NCBI GenBank assembly: GCA_002721165.1
Contig: PBJS01000010.1
Span: 75,413 to 100,832 of the forward strand
Origin: Legionellales bacterium
Lineage (GTDB): Bacteria > Pseudomonadota > Gammaproteobacteria > Eutrophobiales > Eutrophobiaceae
Reading direction: 5' to 3'
Length of the DNA stretch: 25,420 bases
Made by a program: the position numbers and the translations under genes. This document shows, piece by piece, positions 1-6,781 of the stretch; position 1 is the first letter of the stretch; each line of letters starts with the position of its first letter. The notes under the pieces were generated by a model that ran no database searches, was not told the origin of the DNA, and was given only the letters and a program-made list of their open reading frames with translations.

Positions 1-1735
1 CAAGATTAATTTACCATCACTTAGTATTAATACGTTGGGAGTAAGTATTGACGGTAATTTAAAAGGTAAAAATATTCAGAAAAGTAGCGGTAGCATGAAA
101 GGCAGTATTTTAATTGCCAGCAAAGATCCAAAACCATTATTAACCGCACTTGGCCAGGCTGATATTGCGGAAGTTTTAAAATCAATTAATATTAATACTG
201 ATATTAGTGGTAATAGCAGTAATATTGGATTGAAGCCGTTATCACTTACCGCCACTTTTTCGGGGAAAAATATTCCTAATTCACCTGTTGATCTAAAAAT
301 TAGTGCTGATTCAAAAATTAATCTTGAAAAAGAAATATTAAATTTAGATTCATTCCAAGTAAGCGGGCTTGGGCTCGACGTTAATGGAAAAGTAGAAGCC
401 TCTAAATTTAAAAGCAATCCGGTTTATTCTGGCCAGATTACAATTGCCCCTTTTGATTTAAAGAAATTTTTACAAACTTTAAATAAAGAAGTCCCAAGTA
501 CATCAGACAAAGATGTCTTGAAACATATCGCAGTTAAAACTAATTTTTCTGGCGGGAAAACTAAACTTTCACTTAAAAAAATTAATATGGAGCTAGATGA
601 AACAAAAATACAGGGTGATATTAATATTAAAAGTTTTATGCCAATGACAGTAGAGTTTGGCGTGGGCATTGATAAATTAAACGTTGATCGTTATTTGCTC
701 AAACAAAAAAAAGCAAAACAAAAAGGCTCACCAAAAAAATCTACACCAATCACACCTGAAACAGCCGCGGCTGGTATTGCAACAAATATCCCCGCCAAAG
801 AATTACAGGCATTGAATCTGCAGGGTAATCTGGCAGTAGGGCAGTTAGTGATATCCAATGCAAAACTTTCTGATATTGAGCTTAGTATCAATGCTAAAGA
901 CGGATTAATTGAGCTCAATCCGGTGTCAGCAAAGCTTTATCAGGGAGTCTATTCGGGTAATATTGTATTGAATGTAAAAAACAAAATTCCGAATTTAGCT
1001 ATTCAGTCAAAATTAGCAGCTGTACAAACTGAACCTTTATTAATGGATGTGATGGGTGCAGCCGATCTTTTAGGCGAGGCCAATATTAATTTGGCGTTGA
1101 ATAGCACAGGTTCGGATATTAATAATTTGAAGCGTTCACTGTCAGGCAATGGTGATATCACATTTAAGGATGGGACCTTAATAGGTGTTGATATTGCAAA
1201 CACATTAAAGCAAATAGAAGTGATGTATGAGTCAAAACGATTTGGCGATATTGAAACGACGGGTGATACACAATTTAAATCATTAACCGCCACACTTAAT
1301 ATTAAAAATGGCATTATCGATAACGATGATTTGTTATTGAGCGCAACGGGATTTAAGGTTAATGGTAAAGGAATGTTGATTAATCTCAATGATGAGACAT
1401 GGAAATATAATATGAATGTTATCGTTGATAATGCAACGGCAACCAAGGAAGAAGAACGATATAACATTGGCGGATATAATATTTTGATTAAATGTAGAGG
1501 TAAGGTTGTTAATAAGCTATGCCTACCTGACCTTGGGTCAATGCTTGAGGCTATTTTTAAAGAAACTACAAAAGAAAAGATTTTAGAGAAGATTGGAATT
1601 AAAATTCCAGGTCTCACTACAAAAGAAGAAGCACCAAAAGAAGAAGCACCAAAAGAAGAAGCACCAAAACAAAAAGACCCGTTAAATGAACTCAAAGATG
1701 CGGTTATTGAAGACCTATTTGAGAAGTTGTTTTAA
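1..1735 (+). CDS. asmA: AsmA family protein, C-terminal part (5' end outside window)
   Basis: The reading frame is already open at base 2 with no stop before the first candidate start (TTG at 35), so this is the 3' part of a larger gene. The product has the repetitive, beta-rich, low-complexity pattern of AsmA proteins, which are inner-membrane-anchored periplasmic proteins linked to outer-membrane assembly and lipid transport. The C-terminal AsmA-like stretch (about residues 350–470 counted from base 35) contains blocks such as LSGNGDITFKDGTLIGVDIA and VNGKGMLINL. The tail carries three KEEAP repeats and ends in a charged helix-like segment. mutY starts 6 bp downstream, and the asmA–mutY–yggX order supports the call. 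The N-terminal membrane anchor is not visible. The exact paralogue (AsmA versus another AsmA-like protein) is not certain. Confidence 0.85.
   Translation, partial: KINLPSLSINTLGVSIDGNLKGKNIQKSSGSMKGSILIASKDPKPLLTALGQADIAEVLKSININTDISGNSSNIGLKPLSLTATFSGKNIPNSPVDLKISADSKINLEKEILNLDSFQVSGLGLDVNGKVEASKFKSNPVYSGQITIAPFDLKKFLQTLNKEVPSTSDKDVLKHIAVKTNFSGGKTKLSLKKINMELDETKIQGDINIKSFMPMTVEFGVGIDKLNVDRYLLKQKKAKQKGSPKKSTPITPETAAAGIATNIPAKELQALNLQGNLAVGQLVISNAKLSDIELSINAKDGLIELNPVSAKLYQGVYSGNIVLNVKNKIPNLAIQSKLAAVQTEPLLMDVMGAADLLGEANINLALNSTGSDINNLKRSLSGNGDITFKDGTLIGVDIANTLKQIEVMYESKRFGDIETTGDTQFKSLTATLNIKNGIIDNDDLLLSATGFKVNGKGMLINLNDETWKYNMNVIVDNATATKEEERYNIGGYNILIKCRGKVVNKLCLPDLGSMLEAIFKETTKEKILEKIGIKIPGLTTKEEAPKEEAPKEEAPKQKDPLNELKDAVIEDLFEKLF
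1621..1665 (+). repeat. 15-bp tandem repeat, three perfect copies, inside asmA
   Basis: The unit aaaagaagaagcacc is repeated three times without mismatch and is followed by a degenerate fourth copy at 1666–1680. It encodes KEEAP repeats near the C-terminus. The unit length is a multiple of three, so gain or loss of copies would keep the frame. Confidence 0.95.
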
Positions 1736-1740
1736 TTATT

Positions 1741-2811
1741 ATGGTCTCTCAATCATTTTCAGATTTAGTCCTTAGTTGGTTTAAGTCTAATGGTAGAAAA
1801 AACTTGCCATGGCAAGTTGAAGCTACGTCTTACAAAGTCTGGGTTTCTGAAATAATGTTACAACAAACTCAGGTTGTAACCGTAATTCCTTACTTTGAAC
1901 GATTTATGAAACGATTCCCTGATGTACATGTATTGGCTGATGCAACATTAGATGATGTTTTACATCATTGGACAGGTTTAGGTTATTACGCGCGTGCCAG
2001 AAATTTATATAAGTCGGCTAAAATAATAACCAGTAAATATCAAGGCAGCTTACCGTTATTATTTGATGAAATAATTACCCTACCAGGTATCGGGAGGTCA
2101 ACCGCTGGCGCCATTTTGTCATTATCACACAATAAACGTTTTCCTATTTTGGATGGTAATGTGAAACGTGTGCTGACTCGTTATCACGGTATTAAGGGAT
2201 GGCCGGGTAAAAAAAAGGTTGAAAATAAGCTTTGGGAAATTGCAGAGTTACATACCCCGACAAAATCTATTAAACAGTACACGCAAGCAATTATGGACTT
2301 AGGCGCAACAGTTTGCACCAGACGTAATCCGGATTGTGATTTATGTCCTTTAATGCTTAGTTGTTTTGCAAAAGAAAAAAATAAACAACATGATTTCCCA
2401 GAGAAAAAACCAAGAGCTGCTATACCAGAACGAGATACTATATTTGCTATTTTAGAAAATGATTGCGGTGAGATTTTACTAGAGCAACGCCCCTTAAATG
2501 GTATCTGGGGAGGGCTATGGTGTTTCCCCGAATTTTCAGATGATTCCAAAATTAAATCAATAATTCAAAAAAAATATGGATTTAATATTAAACAAAAAAA
2601 AGAATATAGGCCGATTAAACACACATTTACTCATTTCCATTTAATGATTAAACCTGTTCATATAAAATTAGAAAAAGATAAAGATTACGATTCAAAGGTG
2701 TTAAAATGGATTCATCCTGAAATAAATCAAAGTTTAGGTTTGCCAGCGCCTGTCTTGTCTATGTTGGTTGATTTAAATAATACAAAAAGGGCAATTCTAA
2801 ATGAGCCGTAA
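1741..2811 (+). CDS. mutY: A/G-specific adenine DNA glycosylase MutY
   Basis: This enzyme removes adenine mispaired with 8-oxoguanine in base excision repair. The 356-residue length is normal for the family. The catalytic Glu37 lies in SEIMLQQTQ, the helix-hairpin-helix is LPGIGRSTAGAILSL (114–128), and the catalytic Asp138 lies in ILDGNVKRVL. The [4Fe-4S] ligands are Cys192, Cys199, Cys202 and Cys208 (C-x6-C-x2-C-x5-C), the same numbering as in E. coli. The C-terminal third is the NUDIX-like 8-oxoG recognition domain (block LNGIWGGLWCFPEF). The ATG lies 6 bp after the asmA stop with only a weak ribosome site, so translational coupling is likely. The gene overlaps yggX by 11 bp. Codon use is AT-rich, like asmA. 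Confidence 0.97.
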   Translation: MVSQSFSDLVLSWFKSNGRKNLPWQVEATSYKVWVSEIMLQQTQVVTVIPYFERFMKRFPDVHVLADATLDDVLHHWTGLGYYARARNLYKSAKIITSKYQGSLPLLFDEIITLPGIGRSTAGAILSLSHNKRFPILDGNVKRVLTRYHGIKGWPGKKKVENKLWEIAELHTPTKSIKQYTQAIMDLGATVCTRRNPDCDLCPLMLSCFAKEKNKQHDFPEKKPRAAIPERDTIFAILENDCGEILLEQRPLNGIWGGLWCFPEFSDDSKIKSIIQKKYGFNIKQKKEYRPIKHTFTHFHLMIKPVHIKLEKDKDYDSKVLKWIHPEINQSLGLPAPVLSMLVDLNNTKRAILNEP

Positions 2812-3073
2812 AGTGCATTGTGTAAAACTTGACAAGGAAGCAGATGGATTAAAATGGATAACATACCCTGGTGAATTGGGGGAGCGTATTTTTCAGCAAG
2901 TTAGTCAGGAAGCATGGCAAATGTGGCTTAGTCATCAAACTATGTTGATAAATGAATATCGGTTAACACCAATAGAACCCAAAGCACGTAAATTTCTGGA
3001 AGAGGAAATGGAAAAGTTTTTCTTTGGCGGCGGTTCTGAAAAACCTAAAGAATTTGTGGAGCCTGAAAAGTAG
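2801..3073 (+). CDS. yggX: YggX family probable Fe(2+)-trafficking protein
   Basis: This is a small cytoplasmic protein (90 residues, normal for the family) implicated in protecting or supplying iron-sulfur clusters under oxidative stress. The family signature is clear: YPGELGERIF, SQEAWQMWLSHQTMLINE, and the conserved Cys7 in KVHCVKL. The ATG lies within the end of mutY (11-bp overlap in another frame), with AAGGG about ten bases upstream. The mutY–yggX pair is widespread in Gammaproteobacteria. It fits functionally because MutY carries a [4Fe-4S] cluster and acts on oxidative damage. The C-terminus has a short charged extension after the conserved domain. Confidence 0.95.
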   Translation: MSRKVHCVKLDKEADGLKWITYPGELGERIFQQVSQEAWQMWLSHQTMLINEYRLTPIEPKARKFLEEEMEKFFFGGGSEKPKEFVEPEK

Positions 3074-3079
3074 CGTAAC

Positions 3080-3108
3080 TTGACGGGTTACCTTTATATC
3101 GGTTTAAT
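3080..3108 (+). promoter_or_regulatory. sigma70-type promoter for tRNA-Phe
   Basis: A -35 hexamer TTGACG (3080–3085) and a -10 hexamer TTTAAT (3103–3108) are separated by exactly 17 bases. A GC-rich discriminator (acgcgtc) follows, typical of stringently controlled stable-RNA promoters. The inferred start near 3115 lies about 20 bases before the mature tRNA. It falls between the yggX stop and the tRNA, the expected place. Confidence 0.7.
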
Positions 3109-3136
3109 ACGCGTCTTTTTTTTAAGAAACAATAAA

Positions 3137-3212
<76 letters not shown>

Positions 3213-3538
3213 TTCATCCCTCATAGTCTATCCAATTATGCGGTGGAGGCGGGGAAATACGCTTAGGACCTCTCCGGCTGAGTCTTCGAAGATAGTCGCC
3301 GCAGTACAGTTCTGAGCCTTTAAAATTTTACTCCACAAAATTCCATCAATAACGGAGTCGCTCTATGCGAACTAAGCACCATGGATATATAAATTCTGAA
3401 GCCCTCAGCACAAACAGGGAAAACGGCCGCAATAGAAAAATTCTAACATTCGATGCTCTGAGCCGACTGCCTATGGTGGCGGAACGCGATTCGCGGTATC
3501 TTTTTGCCCATTGAATAATAGAAATAACGGAGTTTTAG
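3213..3538. other. intergenic segment after tRNA-Phe
   Basis: About 325 bases without a recognisable conserved gene. The only coding candidate is the small ORF at 3365–3514. No tRNA-derived direct repeat, integrase fragment or clear rho-independent terminator is visible. The base composition is already that of the right-hand region. Confidence 0.5.
3365..3514 (+). CDS. possible small ORF, 49 residues, unknown
   Basis: An ATG ORF encodes a hydrophilic, basic 49-residue peptide with no signal peptide or membrane segment and no family I recognise. Support comes from its leader: AATAACGGAG at 3348–3357 places GGAG seven bases before the ATG. The identical ten bases recur at 3523–3532 before the next gene. 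The stop lies 24 bases before that gene's start, so the two could be co-transcribed. Short length and lack of homology keep this a weak call; chance is a real alternative. Confidence 0.3.
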   Translation: MRTKHHGYINSEALSTNRENGRNRKILTFDALSRLPMVAERDSRYLFAH

Positions 3539-3940
3539 ATGGACCGGATCTGGACCACACTGCTGCTGGTCATAATAGCAGCAGCATCAATCGCCGAAGA
3601 GAATCTCTATATCTGTGACGCCTCTACTGTATTAGAGTTAAGTGAAGCTGGCTCGCTAGAAAATTCCGACTTTGCGAAGGCTATTTCGATGCACCAGGCG
3701 CGATTCGCAGTGGATCGGAAAAGCGGCATCGTTGCCGGTGGCCCGTTTGCTACCATCGACGCTAAAGATGGTCGAATCTTGAGTTCTGGTAGTGAAGAGG
3801 AGGCGCTAAAAATTGTATGGTTGGCGGAAGGCCCATTCACTCACCTGAAATACCTGTGGGTGCGTAGCTATGCCAACGGCCCGAAAAAACCGTTTCTCGG
3901 GGTCACAGGGAACGTGGTTATCACTGGCACCTGCGAATAG
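3539..3940 (+). CDS. exported protein of unknown function
   Basis: The 133-residue product begins with a typical Sec signal peptide: hydrophobic core LLLVIIAAAS with a likely signal peptidase I site after SIA, near residue 19. The mature part is about 110 residues with two cysteines, Cys26 (YICDAS) and Cys132 (second last), which could form one disulfide in the periplasm. Its pattern looks like a compact beta-rich domain ending in GNVVITGTCE. I do not recognise the family. The ribosome site GGAG lies six bases before the ATG. It precedes a second exported cysteine-containing protein and a membrane hydroxylase on the same strand, though gaps of about 190 bases make one operon uncertain. Confidence 0.75.
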   Translation: MDRIWTTLLLVIIAAASIAEENLYICDASTVLELSEAGSLENSDFAKAISMHQARFAVDRKSGIVAGGPFATIDAKDGRILSSGSEEEALKIVWLAEGPFTHLKYLWVRSYANGPKKPFLGVTGNVVITGTCE

Positions 3941-4130
3941 CGCCCTCGCCTTATGACTAAAACCCCGATACATTTTGGTTAACACTGACCACACCTGCAT
4001 AAAGTCGAATGGAGCTTGGAAGAATATGTCCTACCCGCTAACTAAAAAGATGTCAGCCTATTGCTCTATATCGTTAGGTTACAGACTCGTTTCATACTAA
4101 AATAACAACCTTAAACGCAGGAGTACGTGC

Positions 4131-4796
4131 ATCAACCCTATTACCGCGTCCCGTGCTTGCCACGCACTAGCAGCCGTTATATGTATCTTTGGCCCACTTA
4201 TTGTTGCGGCAAACGAGCTCGTGATTACCCCCGAATCACGGCCTACATGTCACGCACTGCCACATGAGATCAAATTCGAAAATGAATTTGGCTCAGTAGG
4301 TTTTATGAAGAATATAGCGGAACATCCTGATTCAATCCGCGCGGTCGCATCACGCCTGCTATCAAAAGCAGTGCAATCACGTGAATTTAAAGAACTACCA
4401 AAGTGTGATCATATCTGCTCATCGAGACCGCAATCAGATGTCGTTTATCGTGTTCAACCTACGGTCTTTCTTCCCGAACGGAAGCAACAAGCACTATGCT
4501 TAAGTTCGGAAAAACGGACGAAATTAAAACCGCTGCGCTTCGACAAAAAAGAGTTCAATACTGTTGAGGAACTCAATACTTGGATTATGGATCTTTCCCA
4601 AGGACGCGGAGCGGACGGGAAACTATTATACAAACTATGTGGCGGTAATTGCAGTCCGCGATATCAGTTCTATATTGCGAAACGTATGGACAAGCTTTTT
4701 GTCGAGACTGAAATACTTTGTGGACTCGCACGTGATAGGAAAAGTGATCAATATGCCGTGTCTACGTCGATCCGGTGGCAATGTTCCGATAACTAA
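4131..4796 (+). CDS. exported cysteine-rich protein of unknown function, atypical start codon
   Basis: The first standard start in this frame (GTG 4221) would skip an obvious signal peptide. Upstream in frame lie residues ITASRACHALAAVICIFGPL and then IVAANE, a Sec signal with a cleavage site after VAA. The open frame extends back to a stop at 4098–4100 with no ATG, GTG or TTG. The best-placed codon is ATC at 4131, seven bases after AGGAG (4119–4123), so the start is either non-canonical, mutated or a base error. The mature protein is about 190 residues with several cysteines (HICSS, ALCLSS, KLCGGNCSP, RWQCSDN) that suggest disulfides. I do not recognise the family. The next gene starts about 70 bases downstream. 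Confidence 0.6.
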   Translation: MNPITASRACHALAAVICIFGPLIVAANELVITPESRPTCHALPHEIKFENEFGSVGFMKNIAEHPDSIRAVASRLLSKAVQSREFKELPKCDHICSSRPQSDVVYRVQPTVFLPERKQQALCLSSEKRTKLKPLRFDKKEFNTVEELNTWIMDLSQGRGADGKLLYKLCGGNCSPRYQFYIAKRMDKLFVETEILCGLARDRKSDQYAVSTSIRWQCSDN

Positions 4797-4864
4797 GCTA
4801 TCTGACAAAACTGATTGTCTACACCTTATAAAGGCGTTACAAAGAATAAGGATTTAAAAATCTA

Positions 4865-5767
4865 GTGAAGCCTAATCAAGCCGTCGATCATTCGTCTCTG
4901 TATCACCGCGCAACTCGCCACTTCGCATGGCCTTTCCTAGTAGCAACATCCTCGGCCATTTTAGCTAGCGGATTCCTATTAGACCGCGAGATTTTGTATT
5001 TTAATCTGTCCTACGCGTGGATCGTTGCCTGGTTACTTTTACTCGAGATCGGCGTGCCTTACCGATCGTCATGGCGTAAAACTGATGGGCAACTCGGCCC
5101 GGATCTTGGCCATACAATCCTGAATAAGGGACTAGTTCAACTGCTTATCGTCCAGCTAATTGGCCTTGGTATTGTTGGCGCCAATGACAGTTCAACAGTC
5201 GCAACGCTACCTTTGCCGATTCAAATAATAATTGGTTTAGTGGTCTCTGAAATTGGACTTTATGGTGCACACCGGCTGGCACATGAATGGCCTCTATTAT
5301 GGCGCTGTCACGCTGTACACCACAGCGTAAAGAAACTCTGGTTAGTGAATACGGGACGTTTCCACTTTATCGACTCGTTAGCTAGTGTCCTTGCGAGCGT
5401 TCCCTTTTTGTTGTTATCGGGGATCTCTATGGACGCAATTGTATGGGTAAGTGCGATAACAGCGTACCTTGGTGTATTAACACACTGTAATGTTGATATG
5501 GATTGCGGTTGGCTAAACTATGTTTTCAATACACCTAACCTTCATCGTTGGCATCATTCTGACAAACGCGACATAGGCAACAACAATTACGGCGAAAACT
5601 TAATGCTTTGGGATATACTTTTCGGTACCTTTCTATATAAGAAACACTGTGACATTACCGATATTGGCATCACAGAGAAAATGCCGGCAAGCTTTATCAA
5701 TCAGCTAACCGTGCCGTTTAGATGGAGTAAAGTGCAGTCGAGCACGGATTTAGAAGTTATAAAGTAA
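4865..5767 (+). CDS. fatty acid hydroxylase / sterol desaturase superfamily membrane protein
   Basis: This is a 300-residue integral membrane di-iron oxygenase of the fatty acid hydroxylase superfamily. The His boxes are H136-x3-H140, H149-x2-HH153 and H227-x2-HH231, with an isolated His207 between the last two. Hydrophobic spans lie at about 22–40, 45–62, 88–106, 117–134, and 170–206. Members hydroxylate or desaturate sterols, fatty acids, carotenoids or lipid head groups. OlsE, which hydroxylates the ornithine head group of ornithine lipids, belongs here, which matters because an OlsF-like synthase lies close by. Substrate cannot be assigned from sequence. The GTG start is the only one available between the upstream stop and the first conserved region, with AAGGA 12 bases before it. 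It converges with the next gene across 21 bases. Confidence 0.9.
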   Translation: MKPNQAVDHSSLYHRATRHFAWPFLVATSSAILASGFLLDREILYFNLSYAWIVAWLLLLEIGVPYRSSWRKTDGQLGPDLGHTILNKGLVQLLIVQLIGLGIVGANDSSTVATLPLPIQIIIGLVVSEIGLYGAHRLAHEWPLLWRCHAVHHSVKKLWLVNTGRFHFIDSLASVLASVPFLLLSGISMDAIVWVSAITAYLGVLTHCNVDMDCGWLNYVFNTPNLHRWHHSDKRDIGNNNYGENLMLWDILFGTFLYKKHCDITDIGITEKMPASFINQLTVPFRWSKVQSSTDLEVIK

Positions 5768-5788
5768 TCACCGCTAGTCCAGCAATCG

Positions 5789-6625
5789 CTAATGAGTCAG
5801 CGCAACTCTTCGTAACCTCCGGGTGTGCCACTGGAGCGCTTTCCAAGCAATCCAAATGCAGACTTTCGCGAGTCGACTGCTCGCTTTGAGATCGGCGGCC
5901 CCTAGAATCATATGCGCTGCCGACCGCACGTGTTCAAATTCGTAAAGTTTTAAGGTGCGCGCTGAGTAGGCTCGCGCGCAATCAAGTCGTTCATACGGTT
6001 TTTTTATCGCTGATGGTGCGATATTTGCGCTGTAATAAGCGTAAGCCAGTTCGTCATCATCAACCTCTGCCACTCTCTTGTAGGCGATTCTACAGCGTTC
6101 CAACATCCCTATGTTCGTATCTTCCAGATGACGCTGCAAATGCGACTTAAACAAGTGATAGTGACGAGCCTCATCTTGGGCAATAAAACCGGCGATCCGT
6201 TTTAGTACAGGTTCTTCGCTGCGATCTCGGAGCGCTGAATAAAACGAGCACGTGCCGGACTCAACCACGCAGCGAGCCACTAATTCGCCTGCGCAAGATC
6301 CGCGTACTGAAGTACCCGCTTCAAGTGGAATCTGATAACCAAAGCGAAACTGACGTAAGCAATATTCATATTCGAAGGACGGATCAATAATTTGTGCCCA
6401 CTGCCCCAACGCATCACCATGTTGGCGCTCTTCAAGGCCCCATTGCGAAGCGGCAAGCTTGAAGGATTCGTCTGCAGCAAAGACATTATGTAGATAACGA
6501 ACGTAGTCCGCACTGTTCGCCTCAACTAAGGCTGCCGCCTTCACCGCTTCTAGTAACTCTCGGTCGACCCGGTCCGGTTGGATGTCCGACCAAGGGATAT
6601 CATCAAGCTTCCAGTGCGAACTCAT
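5789..6625 (-). CDS. ferritin-like di-iron protein resembling acyl-ACP desaturase
   Basis: The 278-residue soluble, helical protein carries a carboxylate-bridged di-iron site: Glu35, E66-R-Q-H69, Glu122 and E152-A-R-H155. The blocks LEERQHGDALGQW and GFIAQDEARHYHLF resemble the two ExxH motifs of stearoyl-ACP-type desaturases (fatty acid desaturase type 2). Those enzymes desaturate ACP-bound acyl chains using electrons from a ferredoxin. The spacing between metal ligands is close to that family, but overall similarity cannot be measured here. Other ferritin-like oxygenases, for example N-oxygenases, remain possible. It is transcribed divergently from the OlsF-like gene with about 160–270 bases between starts. 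A shortened ferredoxin gene lies nearby at 8755–8994. Confidence 0.75.
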   Translation of the reverse strand: MSSHWKLDDIPWSDIQPDRVDRELLEAVKAAALVEANSADYVRYLHNVFAADESFKLAASQWGLEERQHGDALGQWAQIIDPSFEYEYCLRQFRFGYQIPLEAGTSVRGSCAGELVARCVVESGTCSFYSALRDRSEEPVLKRIAGFIAQDEARHYHLFKSHLQRHLEDTNIGMLERCRIAYKRVAEVDDDELAYAYYSANIAPSAIKKPYERLDCARAYSARTLKLYEFEHVRSAAHMILGAADLKASSRLAKVCIWIAWKALQWHTRRLRRVALTH

Positions 6626-6781
6626 GTGTAAAAACCAGGCGCCAGGCGACGCAAATTAGAATTACTTTGTGCGTTCATATCCAGTTAACAATAGCCGAGT
6701 ATGGTCCGTTTCATGCACGAAAACGCCAAGGCGGGTATAGTGCGCGTAGCAAGCCCGATCTCGAAGAAATCGTAGCATGAG

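Noticed and set aside
1003..1695. 230-codon open frame on the minus strand inside asmA
   Set aside because: It lies opposite a clear AsmA coding frame. Its sequence is low-complexity (FGASSFGASSF arises from the KEEAP repeat) and has no family features.
3074..3125. Terminator after yggX (gtaac/gttac plus a T-run)
   Set aside because: The stem is only five weak pairs and the T-run lies some 25 bases away. The same bases fit a tRNA promoter better.
4564..4857. 97-codon frame overlapping the exported cysteine-rich protein
   Set aside because: It reads most of its length in another frame of a gene with a convincing signal peptide, has no ribosome site and no recognisable domain.
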